Position numbers and translations under genes: made by a program. The notes under the pieces were generated by a model. The model was not told where the DNA came from and searched no databases. It was given only the letters and a program-made list of their open reading frames with translations. A stretch of 23,611 nt of DNA from positions 1 to 23,611 of IMG/VR virus record IMGVR_UViG_3300030102_002026. The stretch is one strand, 5' to 3'. Of this stretch, positions 6,703 through 14,520 are shown piece after piece. The stretch comes from a virus. Numbering within the stretch: the first letter of the stretch is position 1; the number at the start of each line of letters is the position of its first letter.

Positions 6703-7140
6703 ATGGCCGCGAAAGGTATCTTTTTCGAGCGCGAGCTGAACGGTGATATGCGCGATTTCTGCCGCATCTCTGTTCCTGGCGTCAGAGACGTATGGGAAGG
6801 GCCGGTTCGGCCAGAAGATTTGGCCCGCTTTCCTGAGCAATGGGCTGAGTACAAGGCCGGCAAGAAGAAGCCCAAGAAGAAGGGTGGCGGCTTGAGTGAG
6901 CTGCCTGGCATGACTGAGCCGCGCCGGATTGAACTTGAACTGGCCGACATTGAAACCATTGAGGAGCTTGCTGAGGCTGAGGAGCCAAAGCTGCGCCAGA
7001 TGGGTGAGCCTTATGTGCAGCTCAAGAAGATTGCTGAGCTGCAGATGCAAGCCAAGCCGAAACGCGCTGCCAAGAAAGCCGCGCCAAAGGTTGAGGAAGT
7101 AGCTGATGAGCCTGCTGACGATAGCGCAGACGGTAGCTGA
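6703..7140 (+). CDS. Lys-rich head protein with a helix-hairpin-helix-like segment
   Basis: 145 residues, with GGAGGA at 6692-6697 as ribosome site. The first 50 residues are compact (FFERELNGDMRDFCRIS). A basic linker KKKPKKKGGG occupies residues 54-63. Next comes LSELPGMTEPRRIELELADI followed by ETIEELAEA; this resembles the L-P-x-[MIL]-x-x-x-x-x-x-x-L-x-x-x-x-[IV]-x-T-[IV]-E-[ED]-L-A element found in small head-region proteins of many phages and recalls a helix-hairpin-helix. The tail (about 120-145) is Lys/Ala-rich then acidic. The adaptor gene begins inside its last 35 bases. A role in DNA contact or in head completion is possible but not shown. Confidence 0.75.
   Translation: MAAKGIFFERELNGDMRDFCRISVPGVRDVWEGPVRPEDLARFPEQWAEYKAGKKKPKKKGGGLSELPGMTEPRRIELELADIETIEELAEAEEPKLRQMGEPYVQLKKIAELQMQAKPKRAAKKAAPKVEEVADEPADDSADGS
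7093..7098 (+). promoter_or_regulatory. Ribosome binding site for the head-tail adaptor
   Basis: GAGGAA lies 7 bases before the ATG at 7106 and inside the upstream gene. It supports the adaptor start that overlaps the Lys-rich head protein by 35 bases in another frame. Confidence 0.6.
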
Positions 7141-7828
7141 CTACACCGGATTTGAGCGCCCGACCACCGTTGTCGGCAATACAGATCCGATTGCACGTCA
7201 GCTCCTGGTCATAATCAACCGCGAGGGCAAGCAGCTCATGCGGGCCACGAACTGGCCGATATTGATGAAGGAGCATACCTTCACCACGGTCAACGGCACG
7301 CAATCCTATGACTTGCCCAGCGACTTTGACCGCTTTGTCAGTGGCACGGCTTACAACCGCACCGACCTCGATCAGATGGTCGGCCCGATCACGCCACAAC
7401 AGTTTCAGGCTGACCGGCACGGCACAGTTGATTCTGGCATTGTTGATCGCTTTCGTCTCAAGGCAAGCAGCAACGCGCTGAAGTTTGACATCACGCCAAC
7501 GCCCAGCGCTGCCGACAGCATTGGCTTTGAATATCTGTCGAGCCACTGGAACCAGACGACTGGCGGCACCTCGCAGGCTGCTTTTGCTGCTGATAGCGAT
7601 GTCGGCATCCTTGATGAAACCCTGATTGAAATGGGTGCCACCTATCGCTTCAAGCAGGCTCATGGCTTGGCATACGATGAAGACTTCCGTCAGTACCAGC
7701 TTGAGCTGCGCCAGGCGATCAGCCGCTCTGGTGGTGCGCCGATCATCACGCTCGATGATGCGCGGCGCTACTTGGTCAGCCCTTACTCTTACAATCTGCC
7801 TGACAGCGGGTATGGGGTCAGCAGCTAA
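7106..7828 (+). CDS. Head-to-tail adaptor protein (phage SU10-like adaptor)
   Basis: 240 residues. The start overlaps the preceding gene by 35 bases; the stop shares one base with the next ATG (TAATG). The N-terminal helices (SLLTIAQTVADYTGFERP, then VIINREGKQLMRATNWPIL) and the following strand segment TFTTVNGTQSYDLPSDFDRF are the hallmark order of short-tailed-phage adaptors: a helical bundle with a W, then a T-x-x-G-x-x-x-Y-x-L-P strand pair. The central part (about 75-160) is strand-rich and the C-terminus (160-215) helical (ETLIEMGATYRFKQAHGLAY, then FRQYQLELRQA). Such proteins form a dodecameric ring under the portal and carry the nozzle and fibres. Family assignment is by pattern; length and position agree well. 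Confidence 0.83.
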   Translation: MSLLTIAQTVADYTGFERPTTVVGNTDPIARQLLVIINREGKQLMRATNWPILMKEHTFTTVNGTQSYDLPSDFDRFVSGTAYNRTDLDQMVGPITPQQFQADRHGTVDSGIVDRFRLKASSNALKFDITPTPSAADSIGFEYLSSHWNQTTGGTSQAAFAADSDVGILDETLIEMGATYRFKQAHGLAYDEDFRQYQLELRQAISRSGGAPIITLDDARRYLVSPYSYNLPDSGYGVSS

Positions 7829-9378
7829 TGCTCCAAGCACTGCCAACAGCTTCTAGGTATCGCGTCAAAGCGGCATCTGTGCCAGCGCCTGTCGGTGGGT
7901 TGAACAGCCGTGACAGTTTGGATGCGATGCCGCCCACAGACGCCATCGTCATGTCCAACTTCTTCCCGACCGTTGAGAAGGTGACCCTGCGCGACGGCTT
8001 TACAGAGTTCTGCACCGGCATAGGCACTGGCAATGTTGAGACGCTTGTTGAACACAATGCTGGTGCAAACCGGCAGCTTCTGGCTATTGGCAGCAATGGC
8101 ACGCTGTATCAGATCGACACTGGCTCGGCTGTCAGCAAAAAGACCGGCCTCGCAAACGGCAGGGCCGAAAGCATCGAGTTCAACAATCTATCCATCTTTG
8201 TGCCGTCGGGGGCAAACGTGCCTTTTAGCTGGAATGGGTCAACCGCCAGCGACCTGTCGATCACGCTGTCTGATGGCGTCAACGCAAATACGCTGACCGG
8301 CGTCCATGCCTACAAAAACCGCGTTTATTATTTCACCGGCTCAGATCAGAACTTTTACTATTCGGCCACGGTAGACACTTTCCAGGGCAACTTCACTAAG
8401 TTCCCAGTGGGTCTGGTTGGCACCTTTGGTGGTAACCTCATCATGATCTCGACGCTGAACATTGACGGCGGCGAGGGTGTAGATGACTTGCTGGCACTCA
8501 TTATGAGTTCTGGTGAGGTATTGATTTACAGCGGCTCAGATCCTTCTGCGTCTAACTTTGCTTTGGTCGGCACATACCGGATTGCTGAGCCAGTTAACGA
8601 GAAACGTGCCATTGCCAAGCTCGGCGGCGACGTGATCGTGATGACCAAAGAAGGTTATTTGCCGCTCAGCCAAGTTGTGCGCCAGGATATCGTGGGTAAC
8701 AAGGCTGCAGCAATATCTGAAAAGATCCGCGGCACTGTCATCAACCAAGTGAAAGCAACTGGCAGCTCTATTGGCTGGCAAATTTTTGTCAGCCCTGACG
8801 GCGACAAGGTTTACTTTAATTATCCGACTGGCGAGGGAACTGACCCCTTTAACCAGCACGTCTTCAACCCGATCATTCGGGCCTGGTGCCTGTTCAAAAA
8901 CCTAGAGTCCTATGTGTGGGGCCAGTTCAACGGCGACACTTACTTTGGTGGCGCTGGCGGCAAGGTTTTCAAAGTTACCGGTGACAGTGACGGCGGCAGC
9001 GATATCACTGGCGATCTCGTCACTAGCTATAACTATTTCAACGACCGGGCTGGCATCAAGCGCTTCAGCAGCGTTCAGCCTATCCTTGAGGGTGACACAA
9101 CGGTTGATTTCTCATTTGGGGTTGGCGTCGATCTTGGCCCGCCGACCGCCATTGAGGTCACGCAAGTCTCATTTGCATCAAACCTAGCTGCCTGGGATGA
9201 GGCGACTTGGGACGACTTTTTCTGGGGTGACACGACCGGCGCTGGCGTTACCAAGCGGCGCAAGGCGGTCAACCGGCTCGGCTATTCAAGTGCATTGCGT
9301 ATCAAGGTGGCAACCAGCACGCAGACCATCAGCTTCATCTCCGCACACTATACCTTTGCACCAGGAGGGCCACTCTAA
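7828..9378 (+). CDS. Tail nozzle / hub protein with beta-propeller-like repeats
   Basis: 516 residues, joined to both neighbours by TAATG overlaps. The N-terminus has APVGGLNSRDSLDAMPPTDA then a strand ending R-D-G-F, a signature I associate with the protein after the adaptor in many short-tailed phages. The rest is strand-rich, with repeated short blocks of Gly/Asn/Asp turns such as LLAIGSNGTLYQIDTG, VYYFTGSDQNFYYSA, LIYSGSDPSASNF and NGDTYFGGAGGKVFKVTG that look like propeller blades. A Trp-rich segment (AAWDEATWDDFFWGD, about residues 455-469) precedes a C-terminal strand domain. The protein likely extends the tail below the adaptor as a closed nozzle. No enzyme motif is visible. Confidence 0.78.
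   Translation: MLQALPTASRYRVKAASVPAPVGGLNSRDSLDAMPPTDAIVMSNFFPTVEKVTLRDGFTEFCTGIGTGNVETLVEHNAGANRQLLAIGSNGTLYQIDTGSAVSKKTGLANGRAESIEFNNLSIFVPSGANVPFSWNGSTASDLSITLSDGVNANTLTGVHAYKNRVYYFTGSDQNFYYSATVDTFQGNFTKFPVGLVGTFGGNLIMISTLNIDGGEGVDDLLALIMSSGEVLIYSGSDPSASNFALVGTYRIAEPVNEKRAIAKLGGDVIVMTKEGYLPLSQVVRQDIVGNKAAAISEKIRGTVINQVKATGSSIGWQIFVSPDGDKVYFNYPTGEGTDPFNQHVFNPIIRAWCLFKNLESYVWGQFNGDTYFGGAGGKVFKVTGDSDGGSDITGDLVTSYNYFNDRAGIKRFSSVQPILEGDTTVDFSFGVGVDLGPPTAIEVTQVSFASNLAAWDEATWDDFFWGDTTGAGVTKRRKAVNRLGYSSALRIKVATSTQTISFISAHYTFAPGGPL
9363..9368 (+). promoter_or_regulatory. Ribosome binding site for the first fibre gene
   Basis: AGGAGG, a near-perfect Shine-Dalgarno, lies inside the end of the nozzle gene, 9 bases before the ATG at 9378. 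It confirms the one-base-overlap start. Confidence 0.7.
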
Positions 9379-10547
9379 TGCCTTTTTCCGGCGGCACATT
9401 TTCTAGAACTTTCGATTGCACGACCGACAGGGACAATGGCGTCAAGATTCTTGCGTCCAAGTTTGACACAGAGCTTGATGGCTTTGCGACCGGCCTCAGC
9501 ACAACGATCCTGAAGGACGGCACACAGACTTGCACCGCAGCCATTCCGTTTGCTGAAGGTCTGACAATCCCTGATGACAAGACGATTGTTTTTGGCACCA
9601 ACAGCGATGTCACCATCCAGTATGATGAGACGACCAACGACGCACTGGAGATCGCTGCCAACGTAGAGGGTGCAGCGCTGGGCGTCGTGCTGAAGGCCGA
9701 CCAGGGCGATGACAATGCAGATAGCTGGAAGCTGAACGTAGCTGACGGCGGCACCATGACCGTCAACAGCAAGATCAGCGGCAGCTTTGTGTCACAGATG
9801 ACACTGACGCCAAACGCGACGGTCGCCAGCAGCACCACCAATGTTCACGGCATCCTGCAATACGGAAGCCTGTCAGACGGCACGATCACAATCACGCAGT
9901 TCGTTGATGAAGACAATATGGCCAGCGACAGCGCGACTATGGTGCCAACGCAGCAGTCGGTCAAAGCGTATGTAGACAGCCAAGTCACTGCACAGGACTT
10001 TGATTTCTCTGGCGACAGCGGCGGCGCTCAAAGCGTTGATCTCGACAGCCAGTCAATGACCTTCACCGGCGGCACCGGTATCGACACGACAGGATCTGCA
10101 CAAACCCTTACCGTAGCCATCGACAGCACGGTTGCCACGCTGAGCGGCGCACAGACGCTGACCAACAAAAGCATTGATGCAACCCAGCTCACCGGCACAG
10201 TGGCCAACGCACGCCTTGACCAGCAGCTCCAAGACGTCGCCGGCCTGGCTGTTAGTGACGGCAACTTTATCGTCGGTGACGGCTCCAACTTTGTTGCCGA
10301 GTCTGGGGCGACAGCACGGACATCTCTCGGACTCGGCAGCATTGCCACCCAGGCAGCAAACAATGTGTCGATCACTGGCGGTTCAGTGGCCGGCATCACT
10401 GACCTGGCGATTGCAGACGGTGGCACCGGCGCGAGTAGCGCAAGCGCGGCCAGATCAAACCTGGGCCTTGGCTCAGCGGCCACTTCAAACACCACAGATT
10501 TTGACGCGGCAGGGACAGCGGTGGCCTTGGCGATTGCTTTGGGCTGA
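9378..10547 (+). CDS. Tail fibre protein, first of the fibre locus
   Basis: 389 residues, almost entirely Ser/Thr/Gly/Ala/Asp with very few aromatic residues, as in trimeric beta-rich fibres. Residues 60-180 contain strand repeats (TIPDDKTIVFGTNSDVTIQY and a following LEIAANVEG). At about 196 comes PTQQSVKAYVDSQV, a short helical hinge common in fibres. The C-terminal half has duplicated units: A-T-A-R-T-S-L-G-L-G-S and, later, A-S-A-A-R-S-N-L-G-L-G-S, plus TLTNKSIDATQLTGTVANARL, all typical of fibre shafts. First place after the nozzle gene suggests that its N-terminus attaches to the tail. No receptor-binding or chaperone domain is evident at its C-terminus; the later fibres may supply that. 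Confidence 0.83.
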   Translation: MPFSGGTFSRTFDCTTDRDNGVKILASKFDTELDGFATGLSTTILKDGTQTCTAAIPFAEGLTIPDDKTIVFGTNSDVTIQYDETTNDALEIAANVEGAALGVVLKADQGDDNADSWKLNVADGGTMTVNSKISGSFVSQMTLTPNATVASSTTNVHGILQYGSLSDGTITITQFVDEDNMASDSATMVPTQQSVKAYVDSQVTAQDFDFSGDSGGAQSVDLDSQSMTFTGGTGIDTTGSAQTLTVAIDSTVATLSGAQTLTNKSIDATQLTGTVANARLDQQLQDVAGLAVSDGNFIVGDGSNFVAESGATARTSLGLGSIATQAANNVSITGGSVAGITDLAIADGGTGASSASAARSNLGLGSAATSNTTDFDAAGTAVALAIALG

Positions 10548-10557
10548 GGAGTAGGAC

Positions 10558-10911
10558 ATGGCAAACAATTTTAAACTGAAGACCTTTGACGGTAGCAGCA
10601 CTGGCGCTAATACCGACATGACGATCTATACCTGTCCGTCGAGTACAGAAACGACGATCATCGGTATGTCGATTGCCAACATCACAAGCAGCCAGATCAC
10701 TGTAGACGTGAAGCTGGTGAGCGACACCAGCGACACTGAAACAAACTCAAATGTGTTCCTTGTGAAAGATGCGCCAGTGCCGGCTGGCGGTGCGCTTGTG
10801 CCGGTTGGCGGCGATCAGAAAATCGTTCTGCAGGCCACTGATGTCATCAAGGTGCAGAGCGACACGGCCAACTCTGCCGATACAACCCTAAGCATCCTGG
10901 AGATCACCTGA
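10558..10911 (+). CDS. Small beta-rich virion protein in the fibre locus
   Basis: 117 residues with GAGGAG at 10546-10551 as ribosome site and a TGATG overlap with the next gene. It has a regular strand pattern (MTIYTCPSSTETTIIGMSIA, then ITVDVKLVSD, NVFLVKDAPVPAGGALVPVG, and a final LSILEIT), consistent with a single immunoglobulin-like or jelly-roll sandwich. Proteins of this size and pattern sit among tail fibre genes of marine phages; their role is not known to me. It could decorate the fibre base or bind sugars. No cysteine pair or metal site stands out. Confidence 0.7.
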   Translation: MANNFKLKTFDGSSTGANTDMTIYTCPSSTETTIIGMSIANITSSQITVDVKLVSDTSDTETNSNVFLVKDAPVPAGGALVPVGGDQKIVLQATDVIKVQSDTANSADTTLSILEIT

Positions 10912-12047
10912 TGGCCTATGTTGGAGTGAAACCCGCTGCAATCACCAGCGCCACAGAAGCAGAGATTGCTGGTGATCTGACTGTTGATACCAATACCCTG
11001 TACGTTGACAGCACTAACAATAAAGTTGGGATTGGCACTCTGACACCGGGTGCTGAACTAGATATTGAAAGCACTGGCCCAAACATTCACCTCAACGATA
11101 GTGATGGTGTGCTTGGTGGCGCAATCACTTCTCGTGTTGTTATGCAGGCGTCGGGAAGCACACACGGAATTGTGGGTTTTGGCACAAGTGGCGGCACGAT
11201 GGCTGTCACAAACGCACAGGGCGACCTTTTCTTACAAGCAGATACAAACGGCGCACACAGCAGCAGCGCCATTAAGTTGACGGTTGATAATACTGAAAGG
11301 GCGCGTCTCAATGCCAGTGGCATTTTTTTAGTTGGTAAAACTTCAGCCAGTGCCACTGGTACTGGAGTTATTTTAGACAGAAACGGCCAGTCATTTTTCG
11401 GCGCAGATACTGAACCGCCTATTGTTATGAACCGCAACAATAATGATGGAAACTTAGTTCTATTTATGCAAGCCGACAGCGTGGAAGGCACAATCAGCGT
11501 ATCTGGGTCAACAGTATCTTATAACGGTGGACACCTGTCTCGTTGGTCACAGGCTACAGACGGCAACCGCATTGACGGCCTAGTCAAAGGCACTGTTATG
11601 ACTAACCTTGACCAGATGGCGGTGTGGTCACATGGTGCTACTGAAGCAGTAGATGCTGTATTAGATGCAGATGGAAATGTTGTTACAGAGGCAGTTGAGG
11701 CAAAAGATGCCTACACTGAAATTAACGAACAGCTTAACTGCATGGCTGTGTCATCCGTCGAGGGCGACCCTAATGTTGCTGGCGTATTCGTCAACTGGGA
11801 TGATGACGACGAGGACTTCACCGCCGACATGAACATCGCTATGACCGGCGATATGGTCATCCGCATTGCACAAGGCACGACAGTAGCACGAGGCGACTTG
11901 CTGATGTCTGCCGGTGACGGCACTGCCAAGCCGCAGGGCGATGACATTGTTCGCAGCAAGACGATTGCAAAGGTCACCAGCACCACCGTTTCACACACCT
12001 ACGACGACGGCAGCTTTCTTGTGCCGTGTGTCTTGATGGCTTGCTAG
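10911..12047 (+). CDS. Tail fibre protein with a non-S74 C-terminal domain
   Basis: 378 residues starting MAYVGVKPAAIT, a start style shared with the next fibre. The N-terminal part carries fibre blocks: NKVGIGTLTPGAELDIES (38-55) and NTERARLNASGIFLVGKT (about 126-143). Such blocks usually precede an S74 chaperone, yet no S-D-x-R-x-K site is present. Instead residues 208-378 form a separate domain beginning HLSRWSQATDGN, with acidic DWDDDDED-like sequence (NWDDDDEDF), then ARGDLLMSAGDGTAKPQGDD and HTYDDGSFLVPCVLMAC. It may be an alternative chaperone or receptor domain; a Peptidase_G2-like role is possible but I cannot confirm it. The C-terminal domain is more GC-rich than the middle of the gene. 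Overlaps upstream gene by TGATG. Confidence 0.8.
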   Translation: MAYVGVKPAAITSATEAEIAGDLTVDTNTLYVDSTNNKVGIGTLTPGAELDIESTGPNIHLNDSDGVLGGAITSRVVMQASGSTHGIVGFGTSGGTMAVTNAQGDLFLQADTNGAHSSSAIKLTVDNTERARLNASGIFLVGKTSASATGTGVILDRNGQSFFGADTEPPIVMNRNNNDGNLVLFMQADSVEGTISVSGSTVSYNGGHLSRWSQATDGNRIDGLVKGTVMTNLDQMAVWSHGATEAVDAVLDADGNVVTEAVEAKDAYTEINEQLNCMAVSSVEGDPNVAGVFVNWDDDDEDFTADMNIAMTGDMVIRIAQGTTVARGDLLMSAGDGTAKPQGDDIVRSKTIAKVTSTTVSHTYDDGSFLVPCVLMAC

Positions 12048-12056
12048 GAGAGGTTC

Positions 12057-13250
12057 ATGGCGTACATCGGTAAATCACCTGACGGCACTGGCGTCCGCTC
12101 ACGTTTCTACTACACGCAGACCAGTGGTGGCGGCACTAGCGTCAGCGGCTCCAGCGACGACGGCACGTCACTTGCGTTCTCTGATGGTGCTTACGTCGAT
12201 GTATTCCTCAACGGTGTACTGCTGGTAGCTGGCACTGACTACAACACCAGCACAGCCAATACGATTGCTGGCCTAGCTGCACTGGCTAACGGTGATGTTG
12301 TTGAGGTGGTTGTGTATGACATCTTCACTGTGGCTGACACCGTGTCGTCGCTGAATGGCGGTGCGTTTTCTGGTGCGGTGACTGTGCCGCAACTTAATGC
12401 AGACAACATCCGCATCGACGGCAACACCATCAGCAGCACCGACACGAATGGCGACATCACGCTCGACCCGAATGGCACGGGCGACACCATTGTTGCGTCG
12501 GGTAATTTGGGGATCAATACGGCTTCGCCATCAAAAGTTTTAGATGTGCGAGATAACGACGCAACAGGAACCACAACAAGTTCAAATCGTGTGGCGTTGT
12601 TCGCAACTAATGGAACCGGAAAAGACGCCCACATTACCTTTAGCAACTTGGTCGACAGCCCAGCAAGCATCGGCAACAAGGGTGCGCTTTATTTCGACTA
12701 TAACAACACAGAACGTATGCGTATCACCAGCGGCGGCGAGGTTCTTATTGGCACAACGTCTGGCGGGAGCAGCAGCCGGTTGCACCTTAAAGGTGCTGCA
12801 ACGCTTTGTGTTATGCAAAATGATGACGCAAACGGTGGCACATATCAAACAACAGTTCTTTTTAGGAATAGTTCCGGTACTCCTGTTGGCACAATTAAAT
12901 CGAACAGCACTTCCGTTGCATATAACTCCGCATCCGACTATCGCTTGAAAGAAAACGTAGCTGACATGACCGGCGCGATTGCTCGTGTGAAGACACTTGC
13001 ACCCAAGCGGTTCAACTTCATCGCAGACGCCGACACGACCGTCGATGGCTTCCTCGCACATGAGGCGCAGACTGTTGTGCCGGAAGCTGTTAGTGGCACA
13101 CACAACGAGGTTGATGAAGACGGCAACGCGATCATGCAGGGCATCGACCAAAGCAAGCTAGTTCCGCTACTGACCGGCGCACTGAAAGAAGCCATCGCCA
13201 AGATTGAGACACTCGAAACCAAGGTCGCCGCACTGGAGAACGCATCATGA
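12057..13250 (+). CDS. Tail fibre/spike with C-terminal S74 intramolecular chaperone
   Basis: 397 residues; ribosome site GGAGAGG just before ATG 12057. The N-terminus (MAYIGKSPDGTGVRSRFYYT, then FLNGVLLVAGTDYN and VVEVVVYDIFTVADTVS, to about 100) is a small attachment domain common in marine phage fibres. The middle holds shaft blocks DITLDPNGTGDTI, LGINTASPSKVLDVRD and NTERMRITSGGEVLIGTT. The end is a peptidase S74 domain: SDYRLKEN with Ser293 and Lys298 as the self-cleavage pair, then L-A-P-K-R-F-N-F, GFLAHEAQTVVPEAV, DQSKLVPLL and a final heptad coil IAKIETLETKVAALENA. S74 domains trimerise the fibre and then cut themselves off before Ser293, leaving a mature chain of about 292 residues. 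All the hallmark residues are present. ATGA overlap with the next gene. Confidence 0.92.
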   Translation: MAYIGKSPDGTGVRSRFYYTQTSGGGTSVSGSSDDGTSLAFSDGAYVDVFLNGVLLVAGTDYNTSTANTIAGLAALANGDVVEVVVYDIFTVADTVSSLNGGAFSGAVTVPQLNADNIRIDGNTISSTDTNGDITLDPNGTGDTIVASGNLGINTASPSKVLDVRDNDATGTTTSSNRVALFATNGTGKDAHITFSNLVDSPASIGNKGALYFDYNNTERMRITSGGEVLIGTTSGGSSSRLHLKGAATLCVMQNDDANGGTYQTTVLFRNSSGTPVGTIKSNSTSVAYNSASDYRLKENVADMTGAIARVKTLAPKRFNFIADADTTVDGFLAHEAQTVVPEAVSGTHNEVDEDGNAIMQGIDQSKLVPLLTGALKEAIAKIETLETKVAALENAS

Positions 13251-14338
13251 GCAGAGCAAGAGATTTCGCAGACCTCGCCGCTTCGGCAGATGCCGGTGGC
13301 CTGACAGGCAGGAACCTGATTATCAACGGTGCAGCATCTGTAAATCAACGCGGGGACAGCACTGGCGTTACTGCATCACAGTATGGTGGCCCCGACAGAT
13401 TCAAACTTGGCATAGCTACCGCAGGTACATTCGACATTTCTCAAAGTTCTACTGCACCCAACGGTTTTGCCAATAGTTACAAATTAGATTGCACAACAGC
13501 AGACGCTAGTCTCGCTGCTGGTGATTTAGTTGCTGCACAAACACGCATAGAAGGCCAAGATTTACAGCAGTTGAAAAAGGGTACATCAGATGCTGAATCT
13601 GTGACTCTATCTTTTTTCGTACGTTCTAACAAAACAGGAACATACGTAGCAGAACTGTTAGATAATCATAACAATAGACAAGTCACCAAAACTTACACAA
13701 TATCTTCTGCGAACACTTTTGAATACAAGTCTATAACTTTTCCGGCAGATACTACTGGTGCATTTAACGACAATAATAGTAATGCTTTAACAATTCTTTG
13801 GTGGCTTGCTGCCGGAACAAACTACACTTCAGGAACAGCAACGGGTTCTTGGGCAGCATCTACTGCTGCTAATCGTGCGGTGGGATTAAATGTTAATATT
13901 GCAGATAGCACTAGCAACGAGTGGCTCATCACCGGAGTGCAGCTTGAGGTCGGCGAAGTGGCCACGCCGTTTGAGCATCGGTCGTTTGCGGATGAGTGTG
14001 AAAGATGCAAAAGATATTATCAAAAAAGTTACGTTGATGGGGTTGCTGCTGGGACAGTTACGCAAACTGGTTGTAGCATGAACGCTGTTCCTACCTCTGG
14101 AAATACATGGAGATATACCCATGATTTTTATCATCAAATGAGAGCAACACCTACCTTCACTTTTTATGTGCCAGACACAGGTACATCTGGAAGCGGTGGT
14201 TTTGAAGGTGCTGGTGATACAAACAAAGAGGCCATTGTAGTCGCATTTAGCAGCAACAAGAGTGCTGTTTATTACAGTACGTCTATGGATCAGACTGGAT
14301 TTTTTATGTGGCACTACGAACTTAATGCAGAGTTGTAA
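13247..14338 (+). CDS. Tail fibre / receptor-binding protein with carbohydrate-binding-like module
   Basis: 363 residues, ATGA overlap with the S74 fibre, GGAG at 13235-13238. The N-terminus has GRNLIINGAASVNQRGD (21-37) and a nearby GPDRFK, a common start of fibre tip modules. Residues 40-225 are strand-rich with Thr/Asn/Ser and resemble a carbohydrate-binding jelly-roll (TLSFFVRSNKTGTYVAELLD, then FEYKSITFPAD and ILWWLAAG). Next is WLITGVQLEVGEVATPFEHR (226-245) followed by a C-E-R-C-K-R-Y-Y motif, a very widespread phage fibre signature. The last 100 residues form another strand-rich tip. GC content is patchy: the conserved signature is about 63% GC, while flanking segments drop to roughly 33-42%, suggesting exchange of tip domains. 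Probably contributes to host surface recognition. Confidence 0.83.
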   Translation: MSRARDFADLAASADAGGLTGRNLIINGAASVNQRGDSTGVTASQYGGPDRFKLGIATAGTFDISQSSTAPNGFANSYKLDCTTADASLAAGDLVAAQTRIEGQDLQQLKKGTSDAESVTLSFFVRSNKTGTYVAELLDNHNNRQVTKTYTISSANTFEYKSITFPADTTGAFNDNNSNALTILWWLAAGTNYTSGTATGSWAASTAANRAVGLNVNIADSTSNEWLITGVQLEVGEVATPFEHRSFADECERCKRYYQKSYVDGVAAGTVTQTGCSMNAVPTSGNTWRYTHDFYHQMRATPTFTFYVPDTGTSGSGGFEGAGDTNKEAIVVAFSSNKSAVYYSTSMDQTGFFMWHYELNAEL

Positions 14339-14340
14339 AC

Positions 14341-14520
14341 ATGAATGAAATAAATTTTACATCGGCAAAATATGTGGCTGTTGATGGTTCTAATGTTAGC
14401 ATCACAGTAGTGATTGATGGCATCACAAGTTCAGTTCCTCTCGACCCAGCCAACCGCCACTACGCAGAAATTCAAAAGCAAGTTGCTGCCGGTGAATTAA
14501 CAATCGCTGACGCCGACTGA
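14341..14520 (+). CDS. Small fibre-associated protein (59 residues)
   Basis: Two bases after the fibre stop, ATG 14341 to TGA 14520. The 59 residues begin MNEINFTSAKYVAVDGSNVS and end with VPLDPANRHYAEIQKQVAAG and a short acidic tail. The V-P-x-D-x-x-N-R-H-Y-x-E-I-x-x-x-V-x-x-G pattern is a common small phage protein found just after fibre genes; its function is not established to my knowledge, though a fibre-assembly role is often assumed. The ribosome site is weak, so translation may be coupled to the fibre gene. It shares one base with the next ATG (TGATG). Confidence 0.75.
   Translation: MNEINFTSAKYVAVDGSNVSITVVIDGITSSVPLDPANRHYAEIQKQVAAGELTIADAD

Noticed and set aside
7022-7846. A 274-codon minus-strand open frame
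   Set aside because: Antisense to the adaptor gene, whose + strand product matches a known family pattern and has a good ribosome site.
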